Source of the DNA: VXYL01 sp965243175 | GTDB taxonomy: Bacteria > Pseudomonadota > Gammaproteobacteria > Pseudomonadales > Azotimanducaceae | Length of the DNA stretch: 64,000 nucleotides | Assembly: GCA_965243175.1 (NCBI GenBank) | Contig: OZ251532.1 | Span: forward strand, 3,782,001-3,846,000 | Direction: 5' to 3' | The notes under the pieces: generated by a model | Told to the model about the DNA's origin: nothing | The model's database searches: none | Seen by the model: only the letters and a program-made list of their open reading frames with translations | In this document: positions 52,931 through 64,000 of the stretch, piece after piece | Numbering within the stretch: the first letter of the stretch is position 1 | How the letters are laid out: each line of letters starts with the position of its first letter | Position numbers and translations under genes: made by a program

Positions 52931-55770
52931 TCGCCAGCGCCGTTGGCAAGGTGGTTGGACAATGCGATGCCGGCGGCGGCGAAGACGGCCCGCAGCCGGT
53001 CTTCGACCGGAACCGCGAAGCGCATCTCGATTTCGAGGCGCCAGCAGTGGTCGATGTCGTCGAACGCCTTGATCTTCTCGGCGTCCTTCTCGGTGACGAC
53101 GAGAGCGCTGGCCGCGGTGTCCAGATCCCGGCGCTTGAACCGGTAGTGGTCCGGAAAGGCCCGTACCGGCGCGTCGATGCCGACGCCGCGCAGCGCCGCC
53201 TCGAAACGGGCCGGGTTGCCGATGCCGGCGATTGCCGCAACGCTGCCGTGACGCGCCGCGAACTCCTTCGGCGACAGGCGCTGGCCGCTCGCCACGTGGA
53301 TCAGCGAGGTCGCCTCGGCGGCCATCACCAACTCGTCGGGAACGAGACCGGTGCCGCGACCGTTGGCGACCACCAAGTCGCAGCCGGCCAGTCGCGAGAC
53401 CGGTTCGCGCAACGGCCCGGCCGGCAGGCACAGCCCGTTGCCGACGCCCCGCATTCCATCCAGCACGGCGATCTCCACGTCGCGTTGCAGCGCGTAGTGC
53501 TGCAAGCCGTCGTCGGCGATCACGACGTCCACGTCGGCGTTCGCCAGCAGCAGCTGCACGGCGCGAACGCGGTCCGCCGCCACCGCGACCGGGGCGCCGG
53601 TGCGGCGCGCGACCATCGCCGCCTCGTCGCCGCACAGCGCGGCCGGCGTCTCGGCGGCAACCAGCGTCGGCTGCCTCGCGTTGCCGCCGTAGCCCCGCGA
53701 CACCACGCCCGGCTTCATGCCGCGTTCGCTAAGCCATCGGGCGAGCCAGATGACAAGGGGGGTCTTGCCGGTGCCGCCGGCGGTGATGTTACCGACGACC
53801 ACCACCGGCACCGGCGCTCGCCAGGAACGGCTGCGCCCAGTCAGGAAGCGGCGACGGCGACGCATGGCGAGCCAGCCGAACAGCGCGGCCAAGGGCCACA
53901 GCAGGCGCGGCCAGACGCGGTCTTCGTACCAGGCGCCGACGAGCGGCGTGGTCTTCGCCGCCGGCAATGCAGGCGCCGTCGCGTTTGGCTGGTCGTCGCC
54001 GGAGCGGTTCTCGAACTGCGACTCGTAGAGGGCGGCGTACGCGCCCTGCTTCGCCATCAGGGTCCGGTGATCGCCGGTCTCGACGATCCGCCCCTCCTCC
54101 ACCACGGCGATCAGGTCGGCGTTCTCCACGGTGGAGAGGCGATGCGCGATCACGATCGTGGTGCGGCCGCGCATCACCTCGTCCAACGCCGCCTGCACGT
54201 GTCTTTCGGAGACCGTGTCCAGGGACGACGTGGCCTCGTCGAGAATCAGCACCGGGGCGTCCTTCAGCAGCGCCCGGGCGATGGCGATGCGCTGCCGCTG
54301 CCCTCCGGAAAGCAGCGCTCCGTCGTCGCCGACCACCGTCTCCATGCCTTGCGGCATGGCGTCGATGAAGGATTCGGCATGGGCGCGCCGCACCGCATCC
54401 GCGACCGCATCCGTGGTCGCGCCGGCCAAGCCGCCGTAGGCGATGTTGTTGGCCAGCGTGTCGTTGAACAGCGTGACGTTCTGCGTCACCAGCGCGATCT
54501 GGCGACGCAGACAGGACAGGCGGTAGTCGGCCAGCGGCTTGCCGTCGAGCAGGATGCGCCCGGCGCTCGGCTGGTAGAAGCGGGCGATCAGGCCAGCCAA
54601 GGTGGACTTGCCGGCGCCGGAGCGGCCGACCAGCGCAACGGTCTGCCCGGCCTCGATGTCGAGCGTGACCTCGCGCAGTACAGGGTCGCGGTCGGCGGCG
54701 TACCCGAACGACACGTCTTCGAGGCGAATGGCGCCGGCGACGCGCTCCACCTCGTGCGTTCCCGAGTCCTCCTCTTCCGGCTGGTCGAGCTGCGCGAACA
54801 CGCGCCTGGCGGCGGTCAGACCATTCTGCAAGCGCGCGTTCACGTCCGAGAGCTTCTTCACTGGATTGGCCAGCATCCCGGCCAGCCCCAGATACGTCGC
54901 CAGGTCGCCGGCGGACATGCCGCCGCCGATGCTGGGCTGGAAGACGAGGAACGCGAGCACCGCGAGCGCCACCGCCGCCAGATACTGGATCGTCTGCGCG
55001 CTCAACGCCTTGGTGACGATCATCTTCAGGTTCTGGCGGCGATTGCGCTCGCTGGCGGCGAAGAAGCGGGCGCGCTCGTACTCTTCGCCGCCGAAGATCT
55101 TCACCTCCCGGTAGCCGGAGACGGCCTCCGAGACGACGTGGGTGACGTCGCCCATCGAGTCCTGGATGTTCCGCGCCAGCTTCCGAAAGCGCCCTGACGC
55201 GAAGCGGACGATCGCGCCCACCAGCGGCGCGACGACCAGGAAGGTCAACGTCAGCTTCCAGTTCATGTAGATCATGGCGCCCAGGAAGACGATCACCTTC
55301 AGGCCATCGGCGACGATGATCTTCAAGGCATCGGTGGTGGTGTCGCGCAGCTGGGCGGTGGTGAAGGTGAGCTCGGAGACCAGGTGGCCTTGGCTGCTCG
55401 TGTCGTAGAAGCTGCTCGGCATCAGCAGCAGTCGCTCGAACAGATGGCTGCGGACGACGTGGATCGCCCGAAACGAAATACGCGACAGCGTGTACTCGCC
55501 GGACACGGAACCGATCACGCGCAGCAGGGCCAGCGCCAGCATCAGCACCGGAAAGGTCCAGGCGTGGCCGGTTGCCGGCGCGCCGATGGCATCGACGATC
55601 AGCCCGAAGGCCCAGGCGAAGCCCGCCTCGCCGCCAGCGGTGAGCAGGAAGCCCACCACCGCCAGGCCGAACCAGAGCTTCTGATCGGCCACGTAGCCGA
55701 GCAGCCGTCGGTAGGTGGCCCAGCTGCCGGCGCCCTCGGCCACGGCTGCCGTCGCGCTCTCAGTTCCCAT
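52927..55770 (-). CDS. MsbA-LpxK fusion: lipid A flippase joined to lipid A 4'-kinase
   Basis: One 947-residue frame holds two normally separate proteins. Residues 1 to about 585 are MsbA: six TM helices, Walker A GRSGAGKST, signature LLSGGQRQRIAIARAL, Walker B VLILDEAT, then IAHRLST. After a linker (FENRSGDDQPNATAPALP), LpxK begins at VGAWYEDRVWPRLLWPLAA with its membrane helix, P-loop VVGNITAGGTGKTPLVIWL, VIADDGLQHY and VTEKDAEKI. No Met, Val-GTG or Leu-TTG start lies at the LpxK boundary. The ATG at 55770 has GGAGG five bases upstream; 55806 lacks one. The fusion would couple phosphorylation of lipid A to its flipping. Confidence 0.9.
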   Translation of the reverse strand: MGTESATAAVAEGAGSWATYRRLLGYVADQKLWFGLAVVGFLLTAGGEAGFAWAFGLIVDAIGAPATGHAWTFPVLMLALALLRVIGSVSGEYTLSRISFRAIHVVRSHLFERLLLMPSSFYDTSSQGHLVSELTFTTAQLRDTTTDALKIIVADGLKVIVFLGAMIYMNWKLTLTFLVVAPLVGAIVRFASGRFRKLARNIQDSMGDVTHVVSEAVSGYREVKIFGGEEYERARFFAASERNRRQNLKMIVTKALSAQTIQYLAAVALAVLAFLVFQPSIGGGMSAGDLATYLGLAGMLANPVKKLSDVNARLQNGLTAARRVFAQLDQPEEEDSGTHEVERVAGAIRLEDVSFGYAADRDPVLREVTLDIEAGQTVALVGRSGAGKSTLAGLIARFYQPSAGRILLDGKPLADYRLSCLRRQIALVTQNVTLFNDTLANNIAYGGLAGATTDAVADAVRRAHAESFIDAMPQGMETVVGDDGALLSGGQRQRIAIARALLKDAPVLILDEATSSLDTVSERHVQAALDEVMRGRTTIVIAHRLSTVENADLIAVVEEGRIVETGDHRTLMAKQGAYAALYESQFENRSGDDQPNATAPALPAAKTTPLVGAWYEDRVWPRLLWPLAALFGWLAMRRRRRFLTGRSRSWRAPVPVVVVGNITAGGTGKTPLVIWLARWLSERGMKPGVVSRGYGGNARQPTLVAAETPAALCGDEAAMVARRTGAPVAVAADRVRAVQLLLANADVDVVIADDGLQHYALQRDVEIAVLDGMRGVGNGLCLPAGPLREPVSRLAGCDLVVANGRGTGLVPDELVMAAEATSLIHVASGQRLSPKEFAARHGSVAAIAGIGNPARFEAALRGVGIDAPVRAFPDHYRFKRRDLDTAASALVVTEKDAEKIKAFDDIDHCWRLEIEMRFAVPVEDRLRAVFAAAGIALSNHLANGAGE

Positions 55771-55900
55771 CGACGCCTCCCTGCGCCTGCCGACGCCGAC
55801 GGACATTGCCGAGGGCGATCAGCGAGGTGGGCGAATCCTACACCGTTGCTGGCTGGCACCGGATGGCGATTAGGCGCGTTGGGAACGCGGCCCGCGCCGT

Positions 55901-58489
<2,589 letters not shown>

Positions 58490-58557
58490 GGTTCTCTCGA
58501 CTGGTTCGGGTCTGGTGGCTGCGTCAGCGCATTTAGTGCGTCCCTCTTCGGCGCATT

Positions 58558-60870
58558 TCAATGGCGTACACGTCGCCACGTTTCGCATTGCGCGAGCAGG
58601 CGGCGGCCCGGATCGGCCAGCCGCCAGTACCGCGCCGGCCGACAGCGCTGCGCATGCAGAACGTCCGGCGCAGCGGTGGTCCAGCGCAGTGCGCCCGAGG
58701 CGCCGGTCGAGACCAGATGCGCCCCGACGTCGCGGTAGCGCTCGACAACGTCCGGGTGCGGGTGGCCGAAGTGGTTGCCGTAGCCTGCCGAGACGACCGC
58801 GAAGCGCGGCCGCGTGGCGGCGACGAAGACCGACGACGACGACGTGCGACTGCCGTGGTGGGGCACCAGCAGCAGGTCGACCGGCCTGAACGTGAACTCG
58901 CGCACGAGGTCGCGCTCCACCGACGCTTCAATGTCGCCGGCGAGGAGCGCGCGAGGCCGCTTCGACCTGCCGACGGCCTTCCCCTCGATCAGCAGCACGC
59001 AGGAAGCGTTATTGCCCGCCTCCCCGTGGCCGGCCGGCGGACTCAGCACATGGAAGTCCACGCCGTCCCAGCGCCAGGGCATGCCAGCGCTGCAAGGCCG
59101 CTCGGCGACGCCGATGCGCGGCTCGCCAGCCAGCACGTCGGTGACCCGCACACCGCCCTGCACCGCCGCGGCGCCGCCGATGTGATCGCTGTCGGCGTGG
59201 CTGAGCACCAAGACGTCCAGTTCCGCGTGGCCCATCGCGCGCAAGGCCGGCAGCACCACCAGCGCGCCACTGCCGGGACTGCCGGGGAACGCCGCGCCCG
59301 TGTCGTAGAGCAGCGCATGGTTGGTGGTCTCGACGATCACCGCCGTGCCCTGGCCGACGTCGAGCATCGTCACGCGCGCCTCCCCTTCCGCGATGTCGTC
59401 GCGGGCGACCGCCATCGACAACATCAGCAACGCTGTACTCGCCAAGGCGACGAGCGCGGTTCTGCCAAGGGGCAGCAGGCAGGCGGCCGCGACCGCCACC
59501 ATCCACGCCTGCCAAGGCCCCAGGTCCGCGATGTGGATCGGCGCGACGCGGTCGGCGACCTCCAGCAGCACGACGATCACGGCGATGCCGAAATCCGCGC
59601 CGGCAAGCAGCAGTTGCGCCGCGCCATCGGCGGAGAAGCCGAGCAGCGCCGTCCCGGCCAGCGCCAAGGGCACCACCAGCATCGTCGCCAGCGGCACCAC
59701 CACCATGTTCACGAACAGACTCAAGGGGTGGACGAGGCCCGTCACGCCGATGCTGGCCGGCGCGAAGGCGACGACGATGACGATCTGCGCGACAAACGCC
59801 GAGGCGACCCACGAACGTTTGCTCGGCCGTGGCGCGAAGAAGCCGAGCAGCACCGCCACCGCACCGAACGAGAGCCAGAATCCCGGCGCCAACGGCGCCA
59901 TCGGATCGACGGTCAGCAAGAGCGCCAACGCATAGCTGAAGGTCGCCGCCGGAGACGACGACCGCCCCGACACCAGCGCCGCCATTCCGGCGACCGCCAT
60001 GACGAAGGCGCGCAGCAAGGACAAGCCAGCGCCAGCCAAGGCGACGTAGCTGGCCGCGAAGGTCAACGCCAGCGCGACGCCAGCGCCCTTCGCGGAGAAG
60101 CCAAGCAGCAGCCCGACGCCGCGGCCGAGAAAGAAGCCGATGGCCGTGACGATGCCGACGTGAAGGCCGGAGATCACCAGCAGATGCAGCGTGCCGGTGC
60201 GCCGAAACCGCTCCGACGCCTGCTCCGGTATCGCCGCCGCGTCGCCCAGCGCCAGCGCCGAGATCACGCCCTCGTGAACCAGCCCGATTGCTTGCAGGCG
60301 TTCCCGCAAGCGCTCCCGCCAAGCGATGACGGCCGTTGCCGGCGCCGCGTCCAGGCGAACGCCGGACTTGACGTAGCCGGTCGCTGCCATCCGGGCGCGG
60401 ACGAACCATCGTGCGCGGTCGTAGCCGGTCGCGTTGCCGCTCCCGCGCGGGGTTTTCAGACGAACATGCAGCCGCCACCGTTCGCCACCACTCACCAAGG
60501 GACCGCTCACCCAGTGCAACCGGACGCGGCCGGGAACACCGCAGCTCGCCTGTTCCGGCGCGAAGACGAAGCTCTGCGAAGTCTCGAAGCTGGCCGGGGC
60601 CAGCGGGCGTCGCGTCGGCAGCGTCTCGACGCGGCCGACCACTTCGGCTTCCACGCAACTCGAATCCACGCGCTCCTGCACCGCCATCGAAGCGTGCCAG
60701 CAGCCCCAGCCGAGGCCGACGAGCACCGCTCCGGCCACGCGCAAGCGGGCGAGCGCCGCGTAGGCGGCGCCGACGCCGAGCAGCCAGGGCCACAGCGCGT
60801 GGAGCGCCGGCAGCCAGTGCGCGGCAACCACCCCGGCGGAGAACGCCAATGCGAGAAATCGAATGTCCAC
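58558..60870 (-). CDS. comEC: DNA internalization protein ComEC/Rec2
   Basis: Inner-membrane channel for single-stranded DNA uptake, 770 residues. An N-terminal OB-like DUF4131 region is followed by the competence domain (TLHLLVISGLHVGIVTAIG and about ten TM helices) and a C-terminal metallo-beta-lactamase domain with VLVLSHADSDHIGGAAAV, LLAGDIEASVE and LLLVPHHGSRTSSSS. The start is GTG. It is divergent from the DUF2062 gene, with 62 bases between. The secreted Lig E-type ligase at 34.5 kb may serve the same DNA-uptake route. Confidence 0.93.
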   Translation of the reverse strand: MDIRFLALAFSAGVVAAHWLPALHALWPWLLGVGAAYAALARLRVAGAVLVGLGWGCWHASMAVQERVDSSCVEAEVVGRVETLPTRRPLAPASFETSQSFVFAPEQASCGVPGRVRLHWVSGPLVSGGERWRLHVRLKTPRGSGNATGYDRARWFVRARMAATGYVKSGVRLDAAPATAVIAWRERLRERLQAIGLVHEGVISALALGDAAAIPEQASERFRRTGTLHLLVISGLHVGIVTAIGFFLGRGVGLLLGFSAKGAGVALALTFAASYVALAGAGLSLLRAFVMAVAGMAALVSGRSSSPAATFSYALALLLTVDPMAPLAPGFWLSFGAVAVLLGFFAPRPSKRSWVASAFVAQIVIVVAFAPASIGVTGLVHPLSLFVNMVVVPLATMLVVPLALAGTALLGFSADGAAQLLLAGADFGIAVIVVLLEVADRVAPIHIADLGPWQAWMVAVAAACLLPLGRTALVALASTALLMLSMAVARDDIAEGEARVTMLDVGQGTAVIVETTNHALLYDTGAAFPGSPGSGALVVLPALRAMGHAELDVLVLSHADSDHIGGAAAVQGGVRVTDVLAGEPRIGVAERPCSAGMPWRWDGVDFHVLSPPAGHGEAGNNASCVLLIEGKAVGRSKRPRALLAGDIEASVERDLVREFTFRPVDLLLVPHHGSRTSSSSVFVAATRPRFAVVSAGYGNHFGHPHPDVVERYRDVGAHLVSTGASGALRWTTAAPDVLHAQRCRPARYWRLADPGRRLLAQCETWRRVRH

Positions 60871-60932
60871 CGCTCATCGCCGCCGGCATAATGGATCGTC
60901 CCGGTGCGCCGTCGCCACGGACGACCGCAGCC

Positions 60933-61514
60933 ATGCTTCGAGACAGGATTCGCAAGTATCTGCCGTCGCCGGAAGCGATTCGCCGGCAAAAGGCCCTAGG
61001 CGCTGTAGGACATTTGCTCTTCGAGCCCGAGCTGTGGCACCTGCACCGGCGTTCGGCGGGCGGCGCGGTGTTCATCGGCCTGTTCTGCGCCTTCCTGCCG
61101 CTGCCGATCGGCCAGATGCCGCTGGCGGCGCTGCTCGCCGTGTTCGCGCGCTGCAACCTGCCGATTGCCGTTGCCCTGGTATGGGTGACCAATCCGCTGA
61201 CCTTCGGGCCGCTCTTCTACTTCGCCTACAAGCTCGGTGCCTGGCTGCTCGGCATCGACGCCGCGGAACCGGGCTGGGAGCTCTCCTGGGCGTGGCTCTG
61301 GGAGCGCTTGCGGCACATCTGGTGGCCGCTGCTGCTCGGTTCGCTGGTCTGCGGCTGGGTCGCCGGCCTCACCGGCAACGTGCTGGCGCGTGTGCTCTGG
61401 CGGCTGCACGTCGTTCGCCGCTGGCGGCAGCGGCGCGAACGCCGCAGAGGGCGGCAACGGCCGTCGGTCAGGCCGAGTGCAGGGAATCGGCCGGATTCGC
61501 CGCGGTCGCCTTGA
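60933..61514 (+). CDS. DUF2062 membrane protein
   Basis: A 193-residue inner-membrane protein of unknown function. It has FIGLFCAFLPLPIGQMPLAALLA and LVWVTNPLTFGPLFYFAYKLG, the two conserved hydrophobic blocks of DUF2062, then IWWPLLLGSLVCGWVAGL and an arginine-rich tail (VVRRWRQRRERRRGRQRP). In Pseudomonas the same gene lies between comEC and lolE. Its end overlaps convergent lolE by 47 bases. Confidence 0.88.
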   Translation: MLRDRIRKYLPSPEAIRRQKALGAVGHLLFEPELWHLHRRSAGGAVFIGLFCAFLPLPIGQMPLAALLAVFARCNLPIAVALVWVTNPLTFGPLFYFAYKLGAWLLGIDAAEPGWELSWAWLWERLRHIWWPLLLGSLVCGWVAGLTGNVLARVLWRLHVVRRWRQRRERRRGRQRPSVRPSAGNRPDSPRSP

Positions 61515-62679
61515 GCGCCGGCATCAGCGCGGCGCACAGGCTCAGGCCAAGAGAGAGCACCGCGATCGTCGCCAGGTCGCCCACCTGCACATCCGTGGGA
61601 ATGGTGGCGAACCAAGTGCCGTCGATGATGCTGGCGCCGAGCAGCTGCGCCAGCAATGCCGCCACGGCATCGGCGTTGACGGCGATGGCGACCCCGGCGC
61701 CGAGCCCAACGGCCACGCCAACCGTGGCGACCGCGAAGCCCTGCAGGAAGAACACGGTGGTCAGCAGACGCCGCGACGCCCCCATGGTCGCCAGCATCGC
61801 CACGTCGCGCCGCTTGTCGTTCACCAGCATCGCCTGGCCGGAGACCATGTTGAAGGCGGCGATGGCGACGATCAGCGCGAGCAGCGCGAACATGATGGCC
61901 TTTTCGATCCGCACGGCGCGGAACAGCGCGCCGTAGTCGTCCATCCAGAAGCGCACCGAACTCGCGCCCTCCCCCAACGCCGCGCGCACTCGCGGCGCGA
62001 GCAGAGGCGCCGCCAGCGGGTCGTCCAGATGCAGCCGCCAGCCGTCGATGCCGGCGCTGGCTAGACCGCGCCGAACCACGTCGTCGCGCATGGCGAAGGC
62101 GAGCGTCGCGTCCGGGTCCGCGCCGACCTCGAAGGTGCCAGCGAGCTCGAAGCGCTCGATGCGCGGCCGGACGCCGGTGGGCGCCGGCGCGGCAACGACG
62201 AGAGTGACCGCCTCGCCGATGCGGATGCCCCTTGCGTCGGCAAGCGGCGCGCCGAGCAGGATGCCGCCAGGCCGCGCCTGCAAGCGCTGCCAAACCTCGG
62301 CGTCCGCGAGTGCGGCCAAGGCCGGGATGCTGGCTGGGGAGACAGCGGAAAGCACGATGAAGTCGGCACCGCCGCGTCGCGTCAGCATCGCTTCCGCTTG
62401 GAAGTAGCGGCCCACGGCGGCGACGCCCTCGACCTCCCGCAACGCCTCCGCTCGCTCGGCGCCGTCGCCGAGGATCACGGCGTGGGGCACGGCGGCGAGA
62501 ATGCGCGTCGTGATCTCGCGGTCGAAGCCGTTCATGACGCTGACCACGACGGTCAGGATCGCCACCCCCAAGGCCAGGCCGACGAACGACACCCAGTTGA
62601 TGAAGGTCGCGTAGCCGTGGCCGCGGGCGAACAGATAACGACGCGCGATCCAAAGCGCCGTGGGCTGCGATGCGGCCAT
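61468..62679 (-). CDS. lolE: Lipoprotein-releasing ABC permease, LolC/LolE family
   Basis: Permease of the LolCDE complex that extracts lipoproteins from the inner membrane. The 403-residue protein has WIARRYLFARGHGYATFINW, the first TM helix, a large periplasmic domain (about 50-255), and three C-terminal helices beginning AIMFALLALIVAIAAFNMVS. It overlaps the lolD stop by one base (TGATG). The lolE name follows its position after lolD; the two permeases are paralogous and cannot be told apart with certainty by eye. Confidence 0.9.
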   Translation of the reverse strand: MAASQPTALWIARRYLFARGHGYATFINWVSFVGLALGVAILTVVVSVMNGFDREITTRILAAVPHAVILGDGAERAEALREVEGVAAVGRYFQAEAMLTRRGGADFIVLSAVSPASIPALAALADAEVWQRLQARPGGILLGAPLADARGIRIGEAVTLVVAAPAPTGVRPRIERFELAGTFEVGADPDATLAFAMRDDVVRRGLASAGIDGWRLHLDDPLAAPLLAPRVRAALGEGASSVRFWMDDYGALFRAVRIEKAIMFALLALIVAIAAFNMVSGQAMLVNDKRRDVAMLATMGASRRLLTTVFFLQGFAVATVGVAVGLGAGVAIAVNADAVAALLAQLLGASIIDGTWFATIPTDVQVGDLATIAVLSLGLSLCAALMPALKATAANPADSLHSA

Positions 62680-63368
62680 CAGCCGGGCTGCCGAGCCTGC
62701 AACGCGCCGTCGGCCAACGTCAGGGCGCGGTCCATGCGGCCGGCGATGCCGTCGTCGTGGGTGACCACCACGAAGGCGGTGCCGTGGCTCGCGCCAAGCG
62801 CCGCAAGAGCGGCCAGGACCGCCTCGGCGCTCTGCCTATCCAAGTTGCCGGTCGGTTCGTCGGCGAGGACGATGCCCGGCGCGGTGGCGAGCGCCCGCGC
62901 CACCGCCACGCGCTGCCGTTCGCCGCCGGAGAGTTCGTGCGGACGGTGCCCGGCGCGCGCGGCCAGCTCCACCTCGTCGAGCAGCTGCCGCGCCCGGGCG
63001 CTCGCGGCGCGGAAGGTCGCCCCGCCGATCAGCAAGGGCATGGCGATGTTCTCCAACGCGGTGAACTCCGGCAGCAGGTGATGGAACTGGTAGACGAAGC
63101 CCATGCGCTTGTTGCGAATGCGGGCGCGCTCGGCCGGACTCGCCATCGTCAACGACTGGCCCATGACGGCCACCGAGCCTTGGTCGGCGTCGCTCAAGCC
63201 GGCCAGAATGTGCAGCAGCGTGCTCTTGCCAGCGCCGGAACGTCCGACGATGCCGACGCGCTCGCCAGCCTGCACGGCCAAGTCCACCTGCCGCAGCACG
63301 GTCAAGCGCTCACCGCCTTGGACGTACGCCTTGGCGACGCCGCTCGCTTCGAGCGCCGCGTCACTCAT
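62679..63368 (-). CDS. lolD: Lipoprotein-releasing ATPase LolD
   Basis: ATPase of LolCDE, 229 residues. Walker A GRSGAGKSTLLHILAGL, the Q-loop region FVYQFHHLLPEFTALENIAMP, signature HELSGGERQRVAVARAL, Walker B IVLADEPTGNLD and H-loop VVTHD are all present. It overlaps lolC by eight bases and lolE by one, giving a tightly coupled lolC-lolD-lolE operon. Confidence 0.95.
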   Translation of the reverse strand: MSDAALEASGVAKAYVQGGERLTVLRQVDLAVQAGERVGIVGRSGAGKSTLLHILAGLSDADQGSVAVMGQSLTMASPAERARIRNKRMGFVYQFHHLLPEFTALENIAMPLLIGGATFRAASARARQLLDEVELAARAGHRPHELSGGERQRVAVARALATAPGIVLADEPTGNLDRQSAEAVLAALAALGASHGTAFVVVTHDDGIAGRMDRALTLADGALQARQPG

Positions 63369-64000
63369 GCTGCAAGACCTCGGCTGGGTTCAGGCGCGCC
63401 GCCCGCCACGCTGGAAATACCGTCGCCGCCAAACACAACGCGAGCGCCGTCGCCGCCACCTGCCCGACGTCCGCCAGCGTGAACCGCATCGGCAGGCGCG
63501 TGATCAGATACTCGCCCATCAGCGACGTGCCGAGCGTACTCTCCAGCCACGGGAAGCCGGCCTCGGCCAATGCGCCGAGCGCGAAGCTAGCCGCGATGCC
63601 GATGCCGATGCCCGCCGTGGCGATGGCGACGCCGAGCACCACGAAGGCGCCCACGACGAGCCCGGCGCTGCTGCCGAGGGTGCGCAGCATCGCCACGTCG
63701 CCGCGCCGCTCGTTGACGATCATCACCAGGCTGGAGACCAAGTTGAAGGCGGCCACCGCCACCAGCAGCGACAACAGCAGATACAACATGCTCTTGGTGG
63801 TGCCGATGGCGTTGTAGACGCCGCCGAGGGTGCGCTGCCAAGTGCCAGCGCGGAAGTCGCGGCTGCCGACGGCGCGTATGATGCGCTGCCGCGCGCCCGC
63901 TGCCGCCAACGGGTCGGCGAGACGCACATGGAAGCCGTGCACGGCGTCGCCGAGGCGAAAGAGCCGTGCGGCGTCGTCGCGGTGCAGATAGGCGGCGTGG
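63361..64000 (-). CDS. lolC: Lipoprotein-releasing permease LolC, N-terminus beyond window
   Basis: The last 213 codons of a LolC/E-family permease, open to the right window edge. A piece of periplasmic domain (HGFHVRLADPLAAAGARQRI) is followed by three TM segments (MLYLLLSLLVAVAAFNLVSS; LVVGAFVVLGVAIATAGIGI; VAATALALCLAATVFPAW) and the end ARLNPAEVLQHE. It precedes lolD with an eight-base overlap. The start lies outside the window. Confidence 0.9.
   Translation of the reverse strand, partial: HAAYLHRDDAARLFRLGDAVHGFHVRLADPLAAAGARQRIIRAVGSRDFRAGTWQRTLGGVYNAIGTTKSMLYLLLSLLVAVAAFNLVSSLVMIVNERRGDVAMLRTLGSSAGLVVGAFVVLGVAIATAGIGIGIAASFALGALAEAGFPWLESTLGTSLMGEYLITRLPMRFTLADVGQVAATALALCLAATVFPAWRAARLNPAEVLQHE

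Overview
The window is GC-rich, densely coded DNA from a gammaproteobacterium. The right half (about 35.5-64 kb) carries the order lolC-lolD-lolE / DUF2062 / comEC / msbA-lpxK / kdsB / murB / rne / rluC / maf / yceD-rpmF-plsX-fabD-fabG-acpP-fabF-mltG-tmk-holB. As I remember it, this is the rne neighbourhood of Pseudomonas and relatives. Nothing in the window fixes the genus. No tRNA, rRNA or CRISPR array was seen.

Layout. 1-7.4 kb: a truncated subtilase, three nucleotide-sugar genes (dehydrogenase, UDP-glucuronate 4-epimerase type, galE), sppA and a small membrane protein. 7.5-27.5 kb: an accessory region. It holds a DUF433 gene, two tandem AAA ATPase/PD-(D/E)XK paralogues, a HicA-like/HTH pair, a frameshifted Ser/Thr kinase with PEGA and 72-residue repeats, a decayed gene, a HEPN plus small-partner pair, an IS1202-type insertion sequence (20-bp target duplication) with an IS630 element nested inside it, a ParS/Xre-like + RES toxin-antitoxin operon, and a second copy of the HEPN module. 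An AGCS symporter, an alkaline phosphatase and glutathione reductase sit within this stretch. 28-35.4 kb: a heterodimeric ABC exporter, a two-gene ATPase + DUF4276 (TOPRIM-like) cassette resembling split OLD/Gabija/PARIS systems, and a secreted Lig E-type DNA ligase.

35.5-46 kb: the ribosome-maturation and fatty-acid operon runs leftwards from a TTGACA-17-TATCAT promoter upstream of yceD. fabH (between plsX and fabD) and pabC (between fabF and mltG) are absent. plsX has no ordinary start codon ahead of its conserved N-terminus. An AAA ATPase gene sits between rluC and rne, with a 15-bp tandem repeat upstream. 46-64 kb: RNase E with a structured leader, murB convergent across a 14-bp-stem hairpin, a secreted PQQ-type sugar dehydrogenase, kdsB, an in-frame MsbA-LpxK fusion, clpB, comEC, DUF2062 and the lipoprotein-release transporter lolCDE (lolC cut by the window edge).

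How the parts work together. The core clusters make envelope precursors: sugar nucleotides, lipid A-Kdo and its export, peptidoglycan precursors, fatty acids, and lipoprotein sorting. The accessory region is rich in toxin-antitoxin, ATPase/nuclease and mobile DNA. The best candidates for undescribed systems are the twice-occurring HEPN/partner module, the ATPase-DUF4276 pair and the tandem ATPase-nuclease pair.
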